From contig JAIBCL010000003.1 in NCBI GenBank assembly GCA_019694165.1, forward strand, positions 186,001 to 250,000: DNA of 64,000 nucleotides, in the 5' to 3' direction. Of the stretch, positions 1 to 9,224 are shown in pieces. Source of the DNA: Verrucomicrobiaceae bacterium (GTDB lineage Bacteria; Verrucomicrobiota; Verrucomicrobiia; Verrucomicrobiales; Verrucomicrobiaceae). The notes under the pieces are model-generated. The model worked only from the letters and a program-made list of their open reading frames with translations. It had not been told where the DNA came from and made no database searches. Both the position numbers and the translations under genes were made by a program. The stretch's first letter is position 1. Each line of letters starts with the position of its first letter.

Positions 1-1047
1 TGCGGTGGCGAGCAATACTCCGCGTTGCAGAAGCAGATCATCAGCGCCGTCATCGGCGCGTGTGCGTGCGCGTTCTTCGCCCTGCTGAATTACCACCGGC
101 TGCTCCGGTTTCGGTGGTGGCTGCTCGGTCTTTCGTGCGTGCCGCTCGTGCTGGTGCTGGTGCCAGGCATCGGCATCGAGATCAAGGGCGCCATGCGCTG
201 GCTCCCGCTCGGTCCGTTCAATGTGCAGCCCTCCGAGTTCGCCAAGATCGCGCTGGCCATCGCTGTGGCCGGCTGGTTTGCCACCAACGAATCCGGGACG
301 ACGACCATGAAGCGCGGCTTCCTCATCCCGGGCCTCATCATTGCGCTGCCCGTGGTGCTCATCGGCTGCGAGGTCGATCTCGGCAATGCCCTGCTCGCCG
401 CCATGGTCGGTGCGGGCATCATGTTCGTGGCAGGCACGCGGCTGGTCTTTCTGTGCACCGTGCTCGGTGGCGCGGCCGCCTCTCTGACGGCGGCGGTGCA
501 TTTCGTGCCAAACCGCCTGGAGCGCATCGCGGCGGTGTATCATCTGGAGCAATACAAGGACACATGGGGCCTCCAGCAGTGGATCTCGTCGCTGGCCTTC
601 GGCTGCGGCGGCGTGGACGGCCGGGGACTCGGCGCCAGCCGCATGAAGCTGCACTACCTGCCCGAGTCGCACACCGACTTCATTTTTCCCATCGTCGGCG
701 AGGAACTCGGCCTCTACGGCACGGCGGGCGCCGTCCTCATGTTCGTGCTCATCGTCCTCACCGGCATGTGCATGGCTGCGTACGCGCCCGACCGCTTTGG
801 AAAGCTGCTCGGCTTCGCGCTCACGCTGATGCTCGGACTTGAGGCGCTGCTGAACATGGGCGTCACCACCGCACTGCTGCCAAACAAGGGCTTGCCTTTG
901 CCGTTTGTCAGCTACGGTGGCTCCAGCATCGTCGCTGCCATGATCGCCGTCGGCATTCTCATCAACATCCATCGCCAGGGAGTCCACCTCAGCCGTGGCG
1001 ACCTGCCCGTCATCCGCAAAACCCGGCGCTGGACCCCCCAACTCTGA
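1..1047 (+). CDS. ftsW: FtsW/RodA/SpoVE-family cell-division protein, 5' end outside window
   Basis: Integral membrane glycosyltransferase/flippase-family protein that polymerises peptidoglycan at the division septum. The frame is open to base 1, so the N-terminus lies outside the window; 348 residues are visible. Seen: repeated hydrophobic segments, the family stretch 'LPESHTDFIFPIVGEELG' (codons near 658-711), and the C-terminal 'PLPFVSYGGSS' signature before the last helix. murG follows after 5 bp, the usual order in the division and cell-wall cluster, which supports FtsW over RodA. A TTG at position 25 is not a credible start because homology-like sequence continues upstream of it. Confidence 0.93.
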   Translation, partial: CGGEQYSALQKQIISAVIGACACAFFALLNYHRLLRFRWWLLGLSCVPLVLVLVPGIGIEIKGAMRWLPLGPFNVQPSEFAKIALAIAVAGWFATNESGTTTMKRGFLIPGLIIALPVVLIGCEVDLGNALLAAMVGAGIMFVAGTRLVFLCTVLGGAAASLTAAVHFVPNRLERIAAVYHLEQYKDTWGLQQWISSLAFGCGGVDGRGLGASRMKLHYLPESHTDFIFPIVGEELGLYGTAGAVLMFVLIVLTGMCMAAYAPDRFGKLLGFALTLMLGLEALLNMGVTTALLPNKGLPLPFVSYGGSSIVAAMIAVGILINIHRQGVHLSRGDLPVIRKTRRWTPQL

Positions 1048-1052
1048 CCGTC

Positions 1053-2195
1053 GTGGCGAAGGGCAAAAAGCAGCGGCTGCACGTCATCATCGCGTGCGGC
1101 GGCACCGGCGGGCATCTCTTTCCCGGCATCTCCGTCGGCGAGGTGCTCTCCGCGCGCGGGCACGATGTAACGCTGCTCATCAGCGAGAAGAAAATCGACA
1201 GCCTCGCCGCCTCCGGCCATCCGAACCTCAAGTTTGAGCGTCTGCCGTTTCTGGCGATGCCGAAACCGTGGTCGCCGAAGATGCTGTCGTTTCTCACCGG
1301 CACCTTCAAAGGCATGAACGCAGCGCGTGCCATCATCCGCGGGCATCAGGCGCAGGTCGTGCTCGGCATGGGAGGCTTCACCTCTCTCGCTCCCATCGTC
1401 GCCGGCCGGCGGGAAAAATGCCGCACCCTCATCCACGACTCCAACGCCGTGCCCGGCAAGGCCAACCGCCTCACCGCGAAATTCTGCGACGTCGTCCTCG
1501 TCGGCCTCGAAGCCTGCAAGGAACATTTCCCAAAACACCCCGATGTGCGCGTCGTCGGCACGCCCGTCCGCTCCAGCCTGCGCCAGAAGGTGAAGGACGA
1601 TCCGCACGCCTTCTTCAAGCTCGACAAGAAAAAGAAGACGCTCGTCGTCATGGGCGGCAGCCAGGGCGCGCGCGGCGTGAACCGCGTCGTGTGCATGGCG
1701 CTCGATCAGTTTGAAAAGCTCGGCATCCAGGTGCTTCACATCGCCGGTCCCACCGACTACGAAGAAGTACGCGACGCCTACGCGAAGCACCCGCTCCTTG
1801 CCCAGCACGTCGCCGCCTTCTGCCACCGAATGGAGCTGGCGTATCAGATCGCCGACCTCGCCATCGCCCGCTCCGGTGCCTCCACGCTCACGGAGCTGGC
1901 GTGGTTCGGCATCCCGAGCATCCTCGTCCCCTACCCCTTCGCCGCCGACGATCACCAGACGAAAAACGGCGTCATCTTCGAGAAAGCCGGAGCGGCGAAG
2001 CTCATGCCCGAGTCCGGCATCAACGCCACCGTCCTCGTCGATGCCGTGCGCGAAATCCTCACCAATCCCGCCAAGGCCAAAGCGATGAAAGCCGCCGCCC
2101 AGAAGATGGCCGTCCGCGACTCCGCCGAGCGCATTGCCGGCATCGTGGAGGAGCAGGGACGGAAGCAGGCCGAGAACGCCGCCGCATCAAAGTAG
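1053..2195 (+). CDS. murG: UDP-GlcNAc:undecaprenyl-PP-MurNAc-pentapeptide GlcNAc transferase MurG
   Basis: Peripheral membrane GT28-family enzyme that adds GlcNAc to lipid I to make lipid II. 380 residues, close to the usual length. The N-terminal glycine-rich loop GGTGGH is at residues 16-21, and the C-terminal UDP-GlcNAc site 'ARSGASTLTELAWFG...PYPFAADDHQ' is present. Start taken as GTG at 1053, 5 bp after the ftsW stop, so the two are probably translated together. No division genes follow; the next genes are on the other strand, so the cluster breaks here. The 182 bp after the stop show no gene. Confidence 0.96.
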   Translation: MAKGKKQRLHVIIACGGTGGHLFPGISVGEVLSARGHDVTLLISEKKIDSLAASGHPNLKFERLPFLAMPKPWSPKMLSFLTGTFKGMNAARAIIRGHQAQVVLGMGGFTSLAPIVAGRREKCRTLIHDSNAVPGKANRLTAKFCDVVLVGLEACKEHFPKHPDVRVVGTPVRSSLRQKVKDDPHAFFKLDKKKKTLVVMGGSQGARGVNRVVCMALDQFEKLGIQVLHIAGPTDYEEVRDAYAKHPLLAQHVAAFCHRMELAYQIADLAIARSGASTLTELAWFGIPSILVPYPFAADDHQTKNGVIFEKAGAAKLMPESGINATVLVDAVREILTNPAKAKAMKAAAQKMAVRDSAERIAGIVEEQGRKQAENAAASK

Positions 2196-2377
2196 GCCGG
2201 GCCTGGCATCAGTCCGCCCGTCTTCGTGTGCAAAGGCCGAGCGACATCCCTGTCATCTCCACCGTCCGAACGAACAGCCGGGCGGCGCGGCGAGGTGCGC
2301 CGGTGGCGGATCAAAGCCTCCACCGCCGCACACACCCGGCCTACGCCTGGACCTCGACGTGCCCGTACTCCGCACGC

Positions 2378-2572
2378 TCAGAACAGCGTGTAGATGAACG
2401 GTGCGGCGGCGGTGCCCGAAAGAATGAGCAGCGCGGTGAGCAGCAGCATCACAATGATGAGCGGCAGGAGCCAGAACTTCTTGTTCTGTTTCAGGAAGCC
2501 GATGAACTCGGAGACGAGGCTGCCCTGCTTCTGCTGCGCGGCTTTTTCAAATTCGTTCTGGGGTTCGGACAT
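2378..2572 (-). CDS. DUF5989 family small membrane protein
   Basis: 64 residues: a charged, Gln-rich N-terminal part, then one strong transmembrane segment at about residues 33-55 (WLLPLIIVMLLLTALLIL) and the ending 'APFIYTLF' that marks the DUF5989 family. The function is unknown. Family members are often encoded next to NodU/CmcH-type carbamoyltransferases and SxtJ-like membrane proteins, as here: it follows the SxtJ-like gene by 18 bp on the same strand. Probably an accessory subunit of that membrane complex (inference). Confidence 0.85.
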   Translation of the reverse strand: MSEPQNEFEKAAQQKQGSLVSEFIGFLKQNKKFWLLPLIIVMLLLTALLILSGTAAAPFIYTLF

Positions 2573-2590
2573 GGCTGTGGCGGCTGGGAT

Positions 2591-3034
2591 TTAGAACTGG
2601 CTGAAGTAGCGCTCCGCGGGCGGGGCGGGCGGCGCATCAATCCAATGCGTAGCTGCGCTGCGCTTCCATTTCAAGTTCAGCGGATCACGGCCAATGACCC
2701 GCATGATGAGGCCGATGGGCGTGAAGATGCCGTAGAACATGACGACGAAAATCAGGTTCGCCATCACGATGCCGACGCACGCGGCGAGGAAATACCACAC
2801 GGGATATAGCAGCCGAGCCAGCGGTACGATGAGCAGGCTCGCAAGCCCCACCGCAGCGCCGATGCCGCCGAGCAGGAGAAAGCCGTGCGCATCGGGCATG
2901 GCGTGCGTCCTCATCCACTTCACGAGGAAGAACACGACGGCGATGCATGGAAAGCCAATGATGAGCGACCAAGCGAACTTGCGCAGCTCCGCGGCGTCGG
3001 GCTTCCAGTTGATTTCTTTGAAGGGATTGATCAT
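2591..3034 (-). CDS. SxtJ-like membrane protein
   Basis: 147 residues from the ATG at 3034. The longer frame to 3094 would overlap the carbamoyltransferase stop and its extra residues look non-coding. About three hydrophobic segments are visible (residues about 23-40, 53-70 and 80-105) with a soluble C-terminal tail. Size, pattern and position between a carbamoyltransferase and DUF5989 fit the SxtJ membrane family, named after the cyanobacterial saxitoxin cluster; the name does not imply toxin production. It starts 34 bp after the carbamoyltransferase stop. Likely role: membrane partner of the carbamoyltransferase (inference). Confidence 0.75.
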   Translation of the reverse strand: MINPFKEINWKPDAAELRKFAWSLIIGFPCIAVVFFLVKWMRTHAMPDAHGFLLLGGIGAAVGLASLLIVPLARLLYPVWYFLAACVGIVMANLIFVVMFYGIFTPIGLIMRVIGRDPLNLKWKRSAATHWIDAPPAPPAERYFSQF

Positions 3035-3068
3035 GGGCGGGGGGACAGTAGGGCGGTGGGACAGTAGG

Positions 3069-4913
3069 TCAGTCGAGCTGAAAGCTCGCCACATACTTCG
3101 CCTTCTCGGCTTCGCTCAGAGGTTTCTGTGCGGCTTTGCGCATGACGAAGTTCTCTACCACCAGGACATCCATGTCGGTGGCCTGGAGGCAGCGGAAGGC
3201 GTCGCCGGGGGTGCAGACGATGGGTTCGCCGCGGATGTTGAAGCTGGTGTTGATCATCACGCCGCAGCCGGTTTGCTTTTTGAACTCGCGCATGAGGCGG
3301 TAAAAGCGGCCGTGGCGGCGCTCGTCGATGGTCTGCATTCGCGCGGACATATCGACGTGCGTGATGGCGGGCAGCGTGGAGCGTGGGACGTTCACGCGCT
3401 TGCGCAGGTCGGGGTCCTTCATCGCGGCCTTTTCTTCGTCGCTGAGCTGGCGCTGGAGTTCCTTCTTCACGTCGGCGACGACGAGCATGTAGGGGCTGTC
3501 GCCGTTGTGATCGAAGTAATTGCTGACTTCCTCACGAAGCACGACGGGCGCGAACGGACGGAAGGATTCGCGGAACTTGATGCGCAGGTTCATCTGCGCC
3601 TGCATCGCCGGGCTGCGCGGATCGCCGATGATGCTGCGGCTGCCAAGTGCACGCGGACCAAACTCCATGCGGCCGGCGAACCAGCCGATGACTTTCTCAC
3701 TGGCGACTTCCCCGGCCACCGTTTCTAGCAGCTTGGCCTCGTCTTCGATGAACTCGTACACCGCGCCGACCTTGTCGAGTTCCGCGCGGACTTCGGCGTT
3801 GCTGAACTTCGGACCGAGCAGCGAGCCTTTGCACGAGTCACCAGGATCGGCTTTGCGCTCGTTGCCGAGGAGATTGTAATGAACAAAGAGCGCCGCTCCG
3901 AGCGCGCCACCAGCATCACCGGCGGCGGGCTGGACGAAAACATCCTTGAAAATGCCGGCGCGGATGAGCTTGCCGTTCGCCACACAATTGAGCGCGACAC
4001 CACCGGCCATGCACAGGTTCTCGCAGCCGGTGATTTGCCGCGCATAGCGCGCCATGGCGAGCACGGCTTTCTCGGTCACGACCTGTATCGAAGCCGCGAG
4101 GTCCATCTCGCGCTGGGTGATCGGTGTCTCGGGACTGCGTGCGGGTCCGCCAAAGAGCGCGGCGAATTTGTCGTTCGTCATGCGCAGCCCTTCGCAGTAG
4201 CTGAAGTAGCTCATGTCCATCGCGAGCGAGCCGTCGTCTTTGAGATCGATGAGCTTGTCGAGGATGATGTCGGCGTACTTCGGCTCGCCGTAGGGCGCGA
4301 GGCCCATGAGCTTGTACTCGCCGCTGTTTACCTTGAAGCCGCAGAAGTAGGTGACCGCGCTGTAGAGCAGGCCCAGCGAGTGCGGAAAGTGCATCGTCTT
4401 GAGCAGACGCATCTTGTTGCCTTCGCCGATGCCGATCGTCGCCGTGTCCCATTCGCCCACTCCGTCGATGGTGAGAATGGCGGCCTTGTCGAAGTGGCTG
4501 GGATAGTACGCACTCGCTGCGTGGCTCTCGTGATGGCCGGTGAAGATGATGCGCTTCTTGAAGCGGCCGTCGAGTGCCTTCCGTATCTCGCGTGGCAGAT
4601 GCAGTTTGGTTTTGAGCCACAGCGGCATCGCCATCATGAAACTCTGCAATCCCTGCGGCACATAAGCGAGGTACGTCTCGATGAGGCGGTCGAACTTCTG
4701 CAGCGGCTTGTCGTAAAAGGCGACGTAATCGAGCTGCTCGACCTCGATGCCAGCCTCTTTGAGGCAGTACTGCGCCGCGTGGGTCGGGAAATGGTAGTCG
4801 TGCTTGATGCGCGTGAAGCGTTCTTCCTGCGCGGCGGCGACGGTGTCACCATCACGCACGAGCGCGGCGGCGCTGTCGTGATAGTAGGCGGAGAGTCCGA
4901 GGATGGTGGCCAT
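3069..4913 (-). CDS. NodU/CmcH/TobZ-type carbamoyltransferase
   Basis: 614 residues, full family length. O-carbamoyltransferases of this family activate carbamoyl phosphate with ATP to carbamoyladenylate and move the carbamoyl group to a sugar or other hydroxyl. Seen: N-terminal ASKHA-type start 'LGLSAYYHDSAAALV', the metal-binding 'GHHESHAASAYY' near residue 125, 'TIDGVGEW', 'CMAGGVALNCVANG', and the YrdC-like C-terminal part with 'MINTSFNIRGEPIVCTP'. It lies in a minus-strand run with two SGNH hydrolases upstream and SxtJ-like and DUF5989 genes downstream. The acceptor cannot be told from sequence; an exported glycan or glycolipid is likely from context. Confidence 0.93.
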   Translation of the reverse strand: MATILGLSAYYHDSAAALVRDGDTVAAAQEERFTRIKHDYHFPTHAAQYCLKEAGIEVEQLDYVAFYDKPLQKFDRLIETYLAYVPQGLQSFMMAMPLWLKTKLHLPREIRKALDGRFKKRIIFTGHHESHAASAYYPSHFDKAAILTIDGVGEWDTATIGIGEGNKMRLLKTMHFPHSLGLLYSAVTYFCGFKVNSGEYKLMGLAPYGEPKYADIILDKLIDLKDDGSLAMDMSYFSYCEGLRMTNDKFAALFGGPARSPETPITQREMDLAASIQVVTEKAVLAMARYARQITGCENLCMAGGVALNCVANGKLIRAGIFKDVFVQPAAGDAGGALGAALFVHYNLLGNERKADPGDSCKGSLLGPKFSNAEVRAELDKVGAVYEFIEDEAKLLETVAGEVASEKVIGWFAGRMEFGPRALGSRSIIGDPRSPAMQAQMNLRIKFRESFRPFAPVVLREEVSNYFDHNGDSPYMLVVADVKKELQRQLSDEEKAAMKDPDLRKRVNVPRSTLPAITHVDMSARMQTIDERRHGRFYRLMREFKKQTGCGVMINTSFNIRGEPIVCTPGDAFRCLQATDMDVLVVENFVMRKAAQKPLSEAEKAKYVASFQLD

Positions 4914-4980
4914 GGGAATTCGGGGGCCGTAGTTAAAACGGGTTGCGACCGGTGCAAGCGTTGATTCTCCAGGCGGCGGA

Positions 4981-6396
4981 TCAGGGAAGCTGGAGAGCCT
5001 TGACGATTTCCTGCGCTAGTTCGCGATTCACCTGACCCTGATAGTGGCGCACGACGAAGAGCGCCTGCTCGGAGAGGTCATCGCGATGCTTTGCGAGCAG
5101 GGTGTCGAGAAAGTCGAGATGGCGGTAGCCGCGCTGCTTGAGAAAGCGCAGCAGCGTCTCGTACTGGCGCGGGTCGCCGCGCTTGAAGTCGTCGATGTCA
5201 TGCGGGCCGGGGATGATGGCGATCAGCGGGATGCGGCCGTCTTTGATGACGGTGGAGTGGAAGAAATCAAACATGCCGCAAAGCGCGCGGAAGCCCTTGC
5301 TGTCCTCGGCCCAGAACTCGTCGCCATACAAGTCACCGGCGGCGAGCATCTTGAAAAGCGGACGAACGGGAACGCTGTTGTTCAGCAGGGCTTCGAGCTT
5401 GACGGGGATGCGAAGCTGGTTGCCGGCGTAGAGAAAAGTGCGGACGACCGGGTTTTCCAACACCACCTGCCGCCCGCCGCGGCCCCAGGTGAGGTAGTCC
5501 TGGCGGAGAAGTGCGCGCAGTTCCGCGGTGGGATCGGCGAGCAGCCGGCGGTAGTCGTCGATGCTGGTGTAGGGATTGGGTTTGATGTCGAAGTTCCCGG
5601 CATCGTCGATGAACGCGAAGGGCTTGGTCATGGCCATTCCCGAGGTGCGGTTCACGAAGGGGCGGTAGCAGTTCACCGTGCGCTGCGCGTCGTTCGTCAT
5701 GAAGCCGATGACGACATACTTGCCGTCAAACTTCCGCGCGTTCTCCATGTAGTGCAGGCAGGCCTGCGTGAGGCACGCGCCCGGGATGCCGAAGTTCAGC
5801 CACTCCCAGCCGGGCTTCAGTTCCTCCGCGTGATGCGGATAGGTCTGCCCATCGGTGACGCCGACGCCGAAGGTGAAGGAGTCGCCCATGCAGAGCACGC
5901 GCTTGTCGCGCTCCAGCGGCACGGCGGGGTATTCCCGGGTCGCGCGGATGCCCTGCTTGCTGACGGTCGTGCCCGGCATCGTCTGCCCCGCGTGCGGCAC
6001 CCAGCCGATGCGCGGATGAAAGCCGCCCTCGCCAACGCCGCCTGCGACGAGCCTTTCAGCCTGCTCCCTGCCACCCGGCGTGAGGGTGAGCTCCCCGCGC
6101 AGCGCCAGACGATCATCGCGCGCGCCCATCACCTTCATGAAAACGAAGCAGAGCAGATGCGTGGCCGCGAACATCAGCGCCAGCAGCACGCCGGAGAATA
6201 CGACGCCCTTCGCCGACCACTTCACGCGCCGCAGCCCGCGCACGAGCGCGAAGGCGAGCCAGGCCAGCGCGCACAGCACCGCGACGCGCGCGGGCCAGCG
6301 CAGCGCTGTGGGGAGAAGCGGAAAGCCCAGCAGCATCCCGAACACCACGGTGAGCGCGCCGCTGACACGGGACATGGTGACGTCGAGAGGCTTCAT
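4981..6396 (-). CDS. Membrane-anchored SGNH/GDSL hydrolase-like protein (copy 1)
   Basis: 471 residues from ATG 6396. A TTG at 6441 that overlaps the upstream stop is the alternative start. Three N-terminal hydrophobic segments (about 13-30, 36-53 and 64-88) precede a periplasmic SGNH fold: block I 'MGDSFTFG' with the nucleophile Ser at residue 173, and 'GFMTNDAQRT' as the block III Asn region. It is clearly paralogous to the gene just upstream, with shared 'GWVP', 'REYP', 'LNFGIPG' and 'NDAQRTVN' patches. Such proteins add or remove acyl groups on exported glycans. It sits 67 bp before the carbamoyltransferase start, so the two modifications may act on the same product (inference). Confidence 0.85.
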   Translation of the reverse strand: MKPLDVTMSRVSGALTVVFGMLLGFPLLPTALRWPARVAVLCALAWLAFALVRGLRRVKWSAKGVVFSGVLLALMFAATHLLCFVFMKVMGARDDRLALRGELTLTPGGREQAERLVAGGVGEGGFHPRIGWVPHAGQTMPGTTVSKQGIRATREYPAVPLERDKRVLCMGDSFTFGVGVTDGQTYPHHAEELKPGWEWLNFGIPGACLTQACLHYMENARKFDGKYVVIGFMTNDAQRTVNCYRPFVNRTSGMAMTKPFAFIDDAGNFDIKPNPYTSIDDYRRLLADPTAELRALLRQDYLTWGRGGRQVVLENPVVRTFLYAGNQLRIPVKLEALLNNSVPVRPLFKMLAAGDLYGDEFWAEDSKGFRALCGMFDFFHSTVIKDGRIPLIAIIPGPHDIDDFKRGDPRQYETLLRFLKQRGYRHLDFLDTLLAKHRDDLSEQALFVVRHYQGQVNRELAQEIVKALQLP

Positions 6397-6437
6397 GAGT
6401 GATCGCCAGCGCAGACCGTGCGCGATGAGCGTCCAAG

Positions 6438-7934
6438 TCAACGCTCCGTACCAGCCGGAGCGGCGGGCGCGGGGGCCGCTGCTGTCAGCGACGGCATGGC
6501 CTTGATGATTTCCGCGGCGAGTTCCTTGTTCACCGGCGGCTGGTAGTGATTGCGCACGAAGAGCGCGTCCTCCGAGAGGTCCGCCTTGTGCTTGCTGACG
6601 AGCGGATCGAGGAAATCGACGAAGGCATAGCCCTTGGATTTGAAGTGGGCCGCCAGCGAGAGGTACTGCCGGGGGTTCTGCCGGGTGAAATCGCTCACGT
6701 CCATCGGTCCCGGGATGATGACGAAGAGCGGCTCGCGGCCGTCAGCGACGATCTGCTCGTGGAATCGGTCGAACATCATGCAGATGGCCTTGAAGCCGGG
6801 GCTGGAGGGACTCCAGATGTCCCGGCCATACGGATCGGGCGGAATGATGCTCTTCACGGCGCTGCTCAATGGCAGGCGGGCATCGAAAAGCAGGTCTGTG
6901 CTGCGGTCCACACGCAGCGCATCCCAGACGTAAAGGAGCGTGCGGCTGATGGGACCCGCAGGGCCACCGCCCTGCCGGCTCCAGGTCAGGTAGTCGAGCT
7001 TCTGCAGCTTCACCAGCTCCAAGCGGTCATCCGCGAGCAGGCGCTTGAAGTCATCGAGACTGTGGTAGGGATTCGGTTCGATGGTGAACTTGCCATTGTC
7101 GTACTTCGCGAAGGGCTTGGTCAGCGGGCAGCCGGAGTCTGCATTCACGAAGGGGCGGAAGATGTTCACGGTGCGCTGTGCGTCATTGGTCATGAAGCCG
7201 ACGACGACCCGCTTGCCGCCGTAGTCCCGTGCCTCGTGCATGTAGCGCTGGTACGCCTGCACGAGACAGCCGCCGGGGATGCCAAAGTTCAGCCACTCGG
7301 TACCGGGCAGGAGCTGCTCGGCCTGGGCGGGATACGTGCCGTCGTCCTTCACCGCGATGCCGAAGGTGAAGGAGTCCCCCATGCAGAGAATGCGCCGGTC
7401 AGGGGCTGCGGGCTGGCGCGGGTACTCGCGCGTGCCGCGCAAGCCTTGGGCGTTCACCGTGTAGCTCGGCGTCGTGTAGCCGGGGCGTGGCACCCAGCCG
7501 ACCTCGGCGCTGAACTTGTTGAACTGGTTGTCATCGATCGCCGCCTGGATGCCGCGCCGGCACTCGGCATCCAGCTTCGACATGCCGCGGGTGGTGAGGC
7601 GGTCGTCGCGCTGGCTCATCAGTTTGATGAAGACATGGCAGACGAGCGAGAGAACGAGATAGTAAAAGCCGCCGAGCACCAAGATGAAGGCGGTCTTTCG
7701 TCCCGTGAAACGCGTGGCACGCACCGCACGCACGGCCGCGATGACGAGCCACCCCACCGCCGCCAGCCACAGCACACGCAGCGGCCAGCGCAGCGCATTG
7801 GGCGTGTACTGGAAAAACAGGATGCAGCCGAGGACGAACATCGAGACGGCGACGACGAGAATCGTGCCGGTGGCGGAGCTGCTCTTGGGCTGGCTTTCGG
7901 AAGATGGAGCCGGCATGGTGGTGGTCGGGGTCAA
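6438..7934 (-). CDS. Membrane-anchored SGNH/GDSL hydrolase-like protein (copy 2)
   Basis: 498 residues. A Ser/Pro-rich cytoplasmic start precedes three hydrophobic segments (about 23-41, 52-70 and 82-105), then an SGNH domain with 'CMGDSFTFGIAV' (nucleophile Ser188) and 'GFMTNDAQRTVN'. Its tail is Ala/Pro-rich. Tandem paralog of the downstream gene; the two are probably a local duplication that then specialised. First gene of the carbamoyltransferase run on the minus strand, so the promoter should lie in the 105 bp between 7935 and 8039; no clear promoter boxes were seen there. Confidence 0.85.
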   Translation of the reverse strand: MTPTTTMPAPSSESQPKSSSATGTILVVAVSMFVLGCILFFQYTPNALRWPLRVLWLAAVGWLVIAAVRAVRATRFTGRKTAFILVLGGFYYLVLSLVCHVFIKLMSQRDDRLTTRGMSKLDAECRRGIQAAIDDNQFNKFSAEVGWVPRPGYTTPSYTVNAQGLRGTREYPRQPAAPDRRILCMGDSFTFGIAVKDDGTYPAQAEQLLPGTEWLNFGIPGGCLVQAYQRYMHEARDYGGKRVVVGFMTNDAQRTVNIFRPFVNADSGCPLTKPFAKYDNGKFTIEPNPYHSLDDFKRLLADDRLELVKLQKLDYLTWSRQGGGPAGPISRTLLYVWDALRVDRSTDLLFDARLPLSSAVKSIIPPDPYGRDIWSPSSPGFKAICMMFDRFHEQIVADGREPLFVIIPGPMDVSDFTRQNPRQYLSLAAHFKSKGYAFVDFLDPLVSKHKADLSEDALFVRNHYQPPVNKELAAEIIKAMPSLTAAAPAPAAPAGTER

Positions 7935-8039
7935 GGGCGGCTGACACTATGAATCACCCCGTCAGGCGCAACTGCTTTTCCAGCCGCGGCGGGCTGCCAG
8001 CGCCCACGCTTGGGAGAACGACGAATGCACCGTCCAGCC

Positions 8040-9014
8040 TCAGGTGCTGCGTGGATTGAAGCTCGAGACATCGCGCAGCTTCTCCCACAGCGCGCGCTCG
8101 GCATCGGTGAGCCGCGCCGGCAGTTGCACGGTCACCACCACGTAAAAGTCGCCGCGCTCGCCGCCCTTCCCCTTCGGCAGTCCGCGGCCGCGCACGCGGA
8201 GCTGCTGCCCGTTTTCAGCTCCGGAGGGGATGCGCAGCTTGATGGAGCCGTCGAGCGTGGGCACCACGATCTCCGCGCCCAGCACGGCCTCCCACGGCGC
8301 AACGTCCAGCTCATGATACACGTCCGCCTCGCGCGCGCGGAACTCCGGATGCGCCGCGTGCCGCACGCGCAGATACAGATCACCCGCCGTGCCGCCGCCG
8401 CGGCCCGGTTCACCCTGGCCCGGCACGCGGATGCGCCTGCCGTCCGTGGCACCGGGCGGAATGCGCACCTGAAAAGAATGCGTCTCCATCTGCCGCGTCC
8501 GCGGATTCTGCGTCTGCAGGGAGACGGGCCGCGTGGTGCCGTGCATGGCTTCTTCGAGGGTCACCAGGATGTCGCCCTCGATGTCGCTGCCACGTCGCTC
8601 GCGCGCGGCGGCACCGCGCGCCTGGCCGAAGTCGAATTCCTCACCCGGAAATCCATGCCGTGTGCCGCCGCTGAAAAACTGCTCGAAGAAATCACTGAAG
8701 CCCGTGCCGCCGAAGTGGAACTCATGCCCCCCCGCGCCAGCGCCGCCGGACCAGCCGGGCGGCGGTTGGAAGCCCTGGTCGCCATCCCGCCAGTTCGCGC
8801 CGAGCTGGTCGTACTTTTTGCGCTTCGCCGGATCGCTGAGCACTTCATTGGCCTCGTTGATCTCCTTGAACTTCGCCTCGGCGGCCTTCTTGTCCTTCGC
8901 CACATCAGGGTGGTACTTCCGCGCCAGCTTGCGGAAGGCTTTCTTGATGTCGTCCTCGCTGGCGTCACGAGGGACGCCGAGAGTGGCGTAGTAGTCTTTG
9001 AATTCGACGGGCAT
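8040..9014 (-). CDS. cbpA: CbpA-like DnaJ-domain co-chaperone
   Basis: 324 residues. J domain at about 5-70 with the HPD motif at 35-37, which stimulates the ATPase of DnaK. A Gly/Phe-rich linker follows (about 75-150), then the two beta-barrel substrate-binding domains of DnaJ type. The cysteine-rich zinc-finger repeats of true DnaJ are absent, which makes it CbpA-like. It appears to be a single-gene unit. The 210 bp upstream (9015-9224) show no gene. Confidence 0.92.
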   Translation of the reverse strand: MPVEFKDYYATLGVPRDASEDDIKKAFRKLARKYHPDVAKDKKAAEAKFKEINEANEVLSDPAKRKKYDQLGANWRDGDQGFQPPPGWSGGAGAGGHEFHFGGTGFSDFFEQFFSGGTRHGFPGEEFDFGQARGAAARERRGSDIEGDILVTLEEAMHGTTRPVSLQTQNPRTRQMETHSFQVRIPPGATDGRRIRVPGQGEPGRGGGTAGDLYLRVRHAAHPEFRAREADVYHELDVAPWEAVLGAEIVVPTLDGSIKLRIPSGAENGQQLRVRGRGLPKGKGGERGDFYVVVTVQLPARLTDAERALWEKLRDVSSFNPRST

Positions 9015-9224
9015 GGGGTTTCGCCCAACGTGAAAGGTGATCGTCCGCTGTAAAGCTCCTGTTCAGCGGCAGGCACACGGTTCCGGCGGCAAATTCTTCG
9101 AGATGCCCGGAGGACAGGAATCGACCACGAAAACCCCGAAGCCATCGACTCCGGCCCTGCGCAGGGTGTTCTTGCATGAGAACGTGTCGGCCTCTCACCT
9201 TGATGGTGGCCGCATACCGGACGG

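Noticed and set aside
2591..7934. Saxitoxin-type biosynthesis
   Set aside because: Only the SxtJ-like and carbamoyltransferase genes resemble that cluster; no polyketide synthase, amidinotransferase or oxygenases are present.
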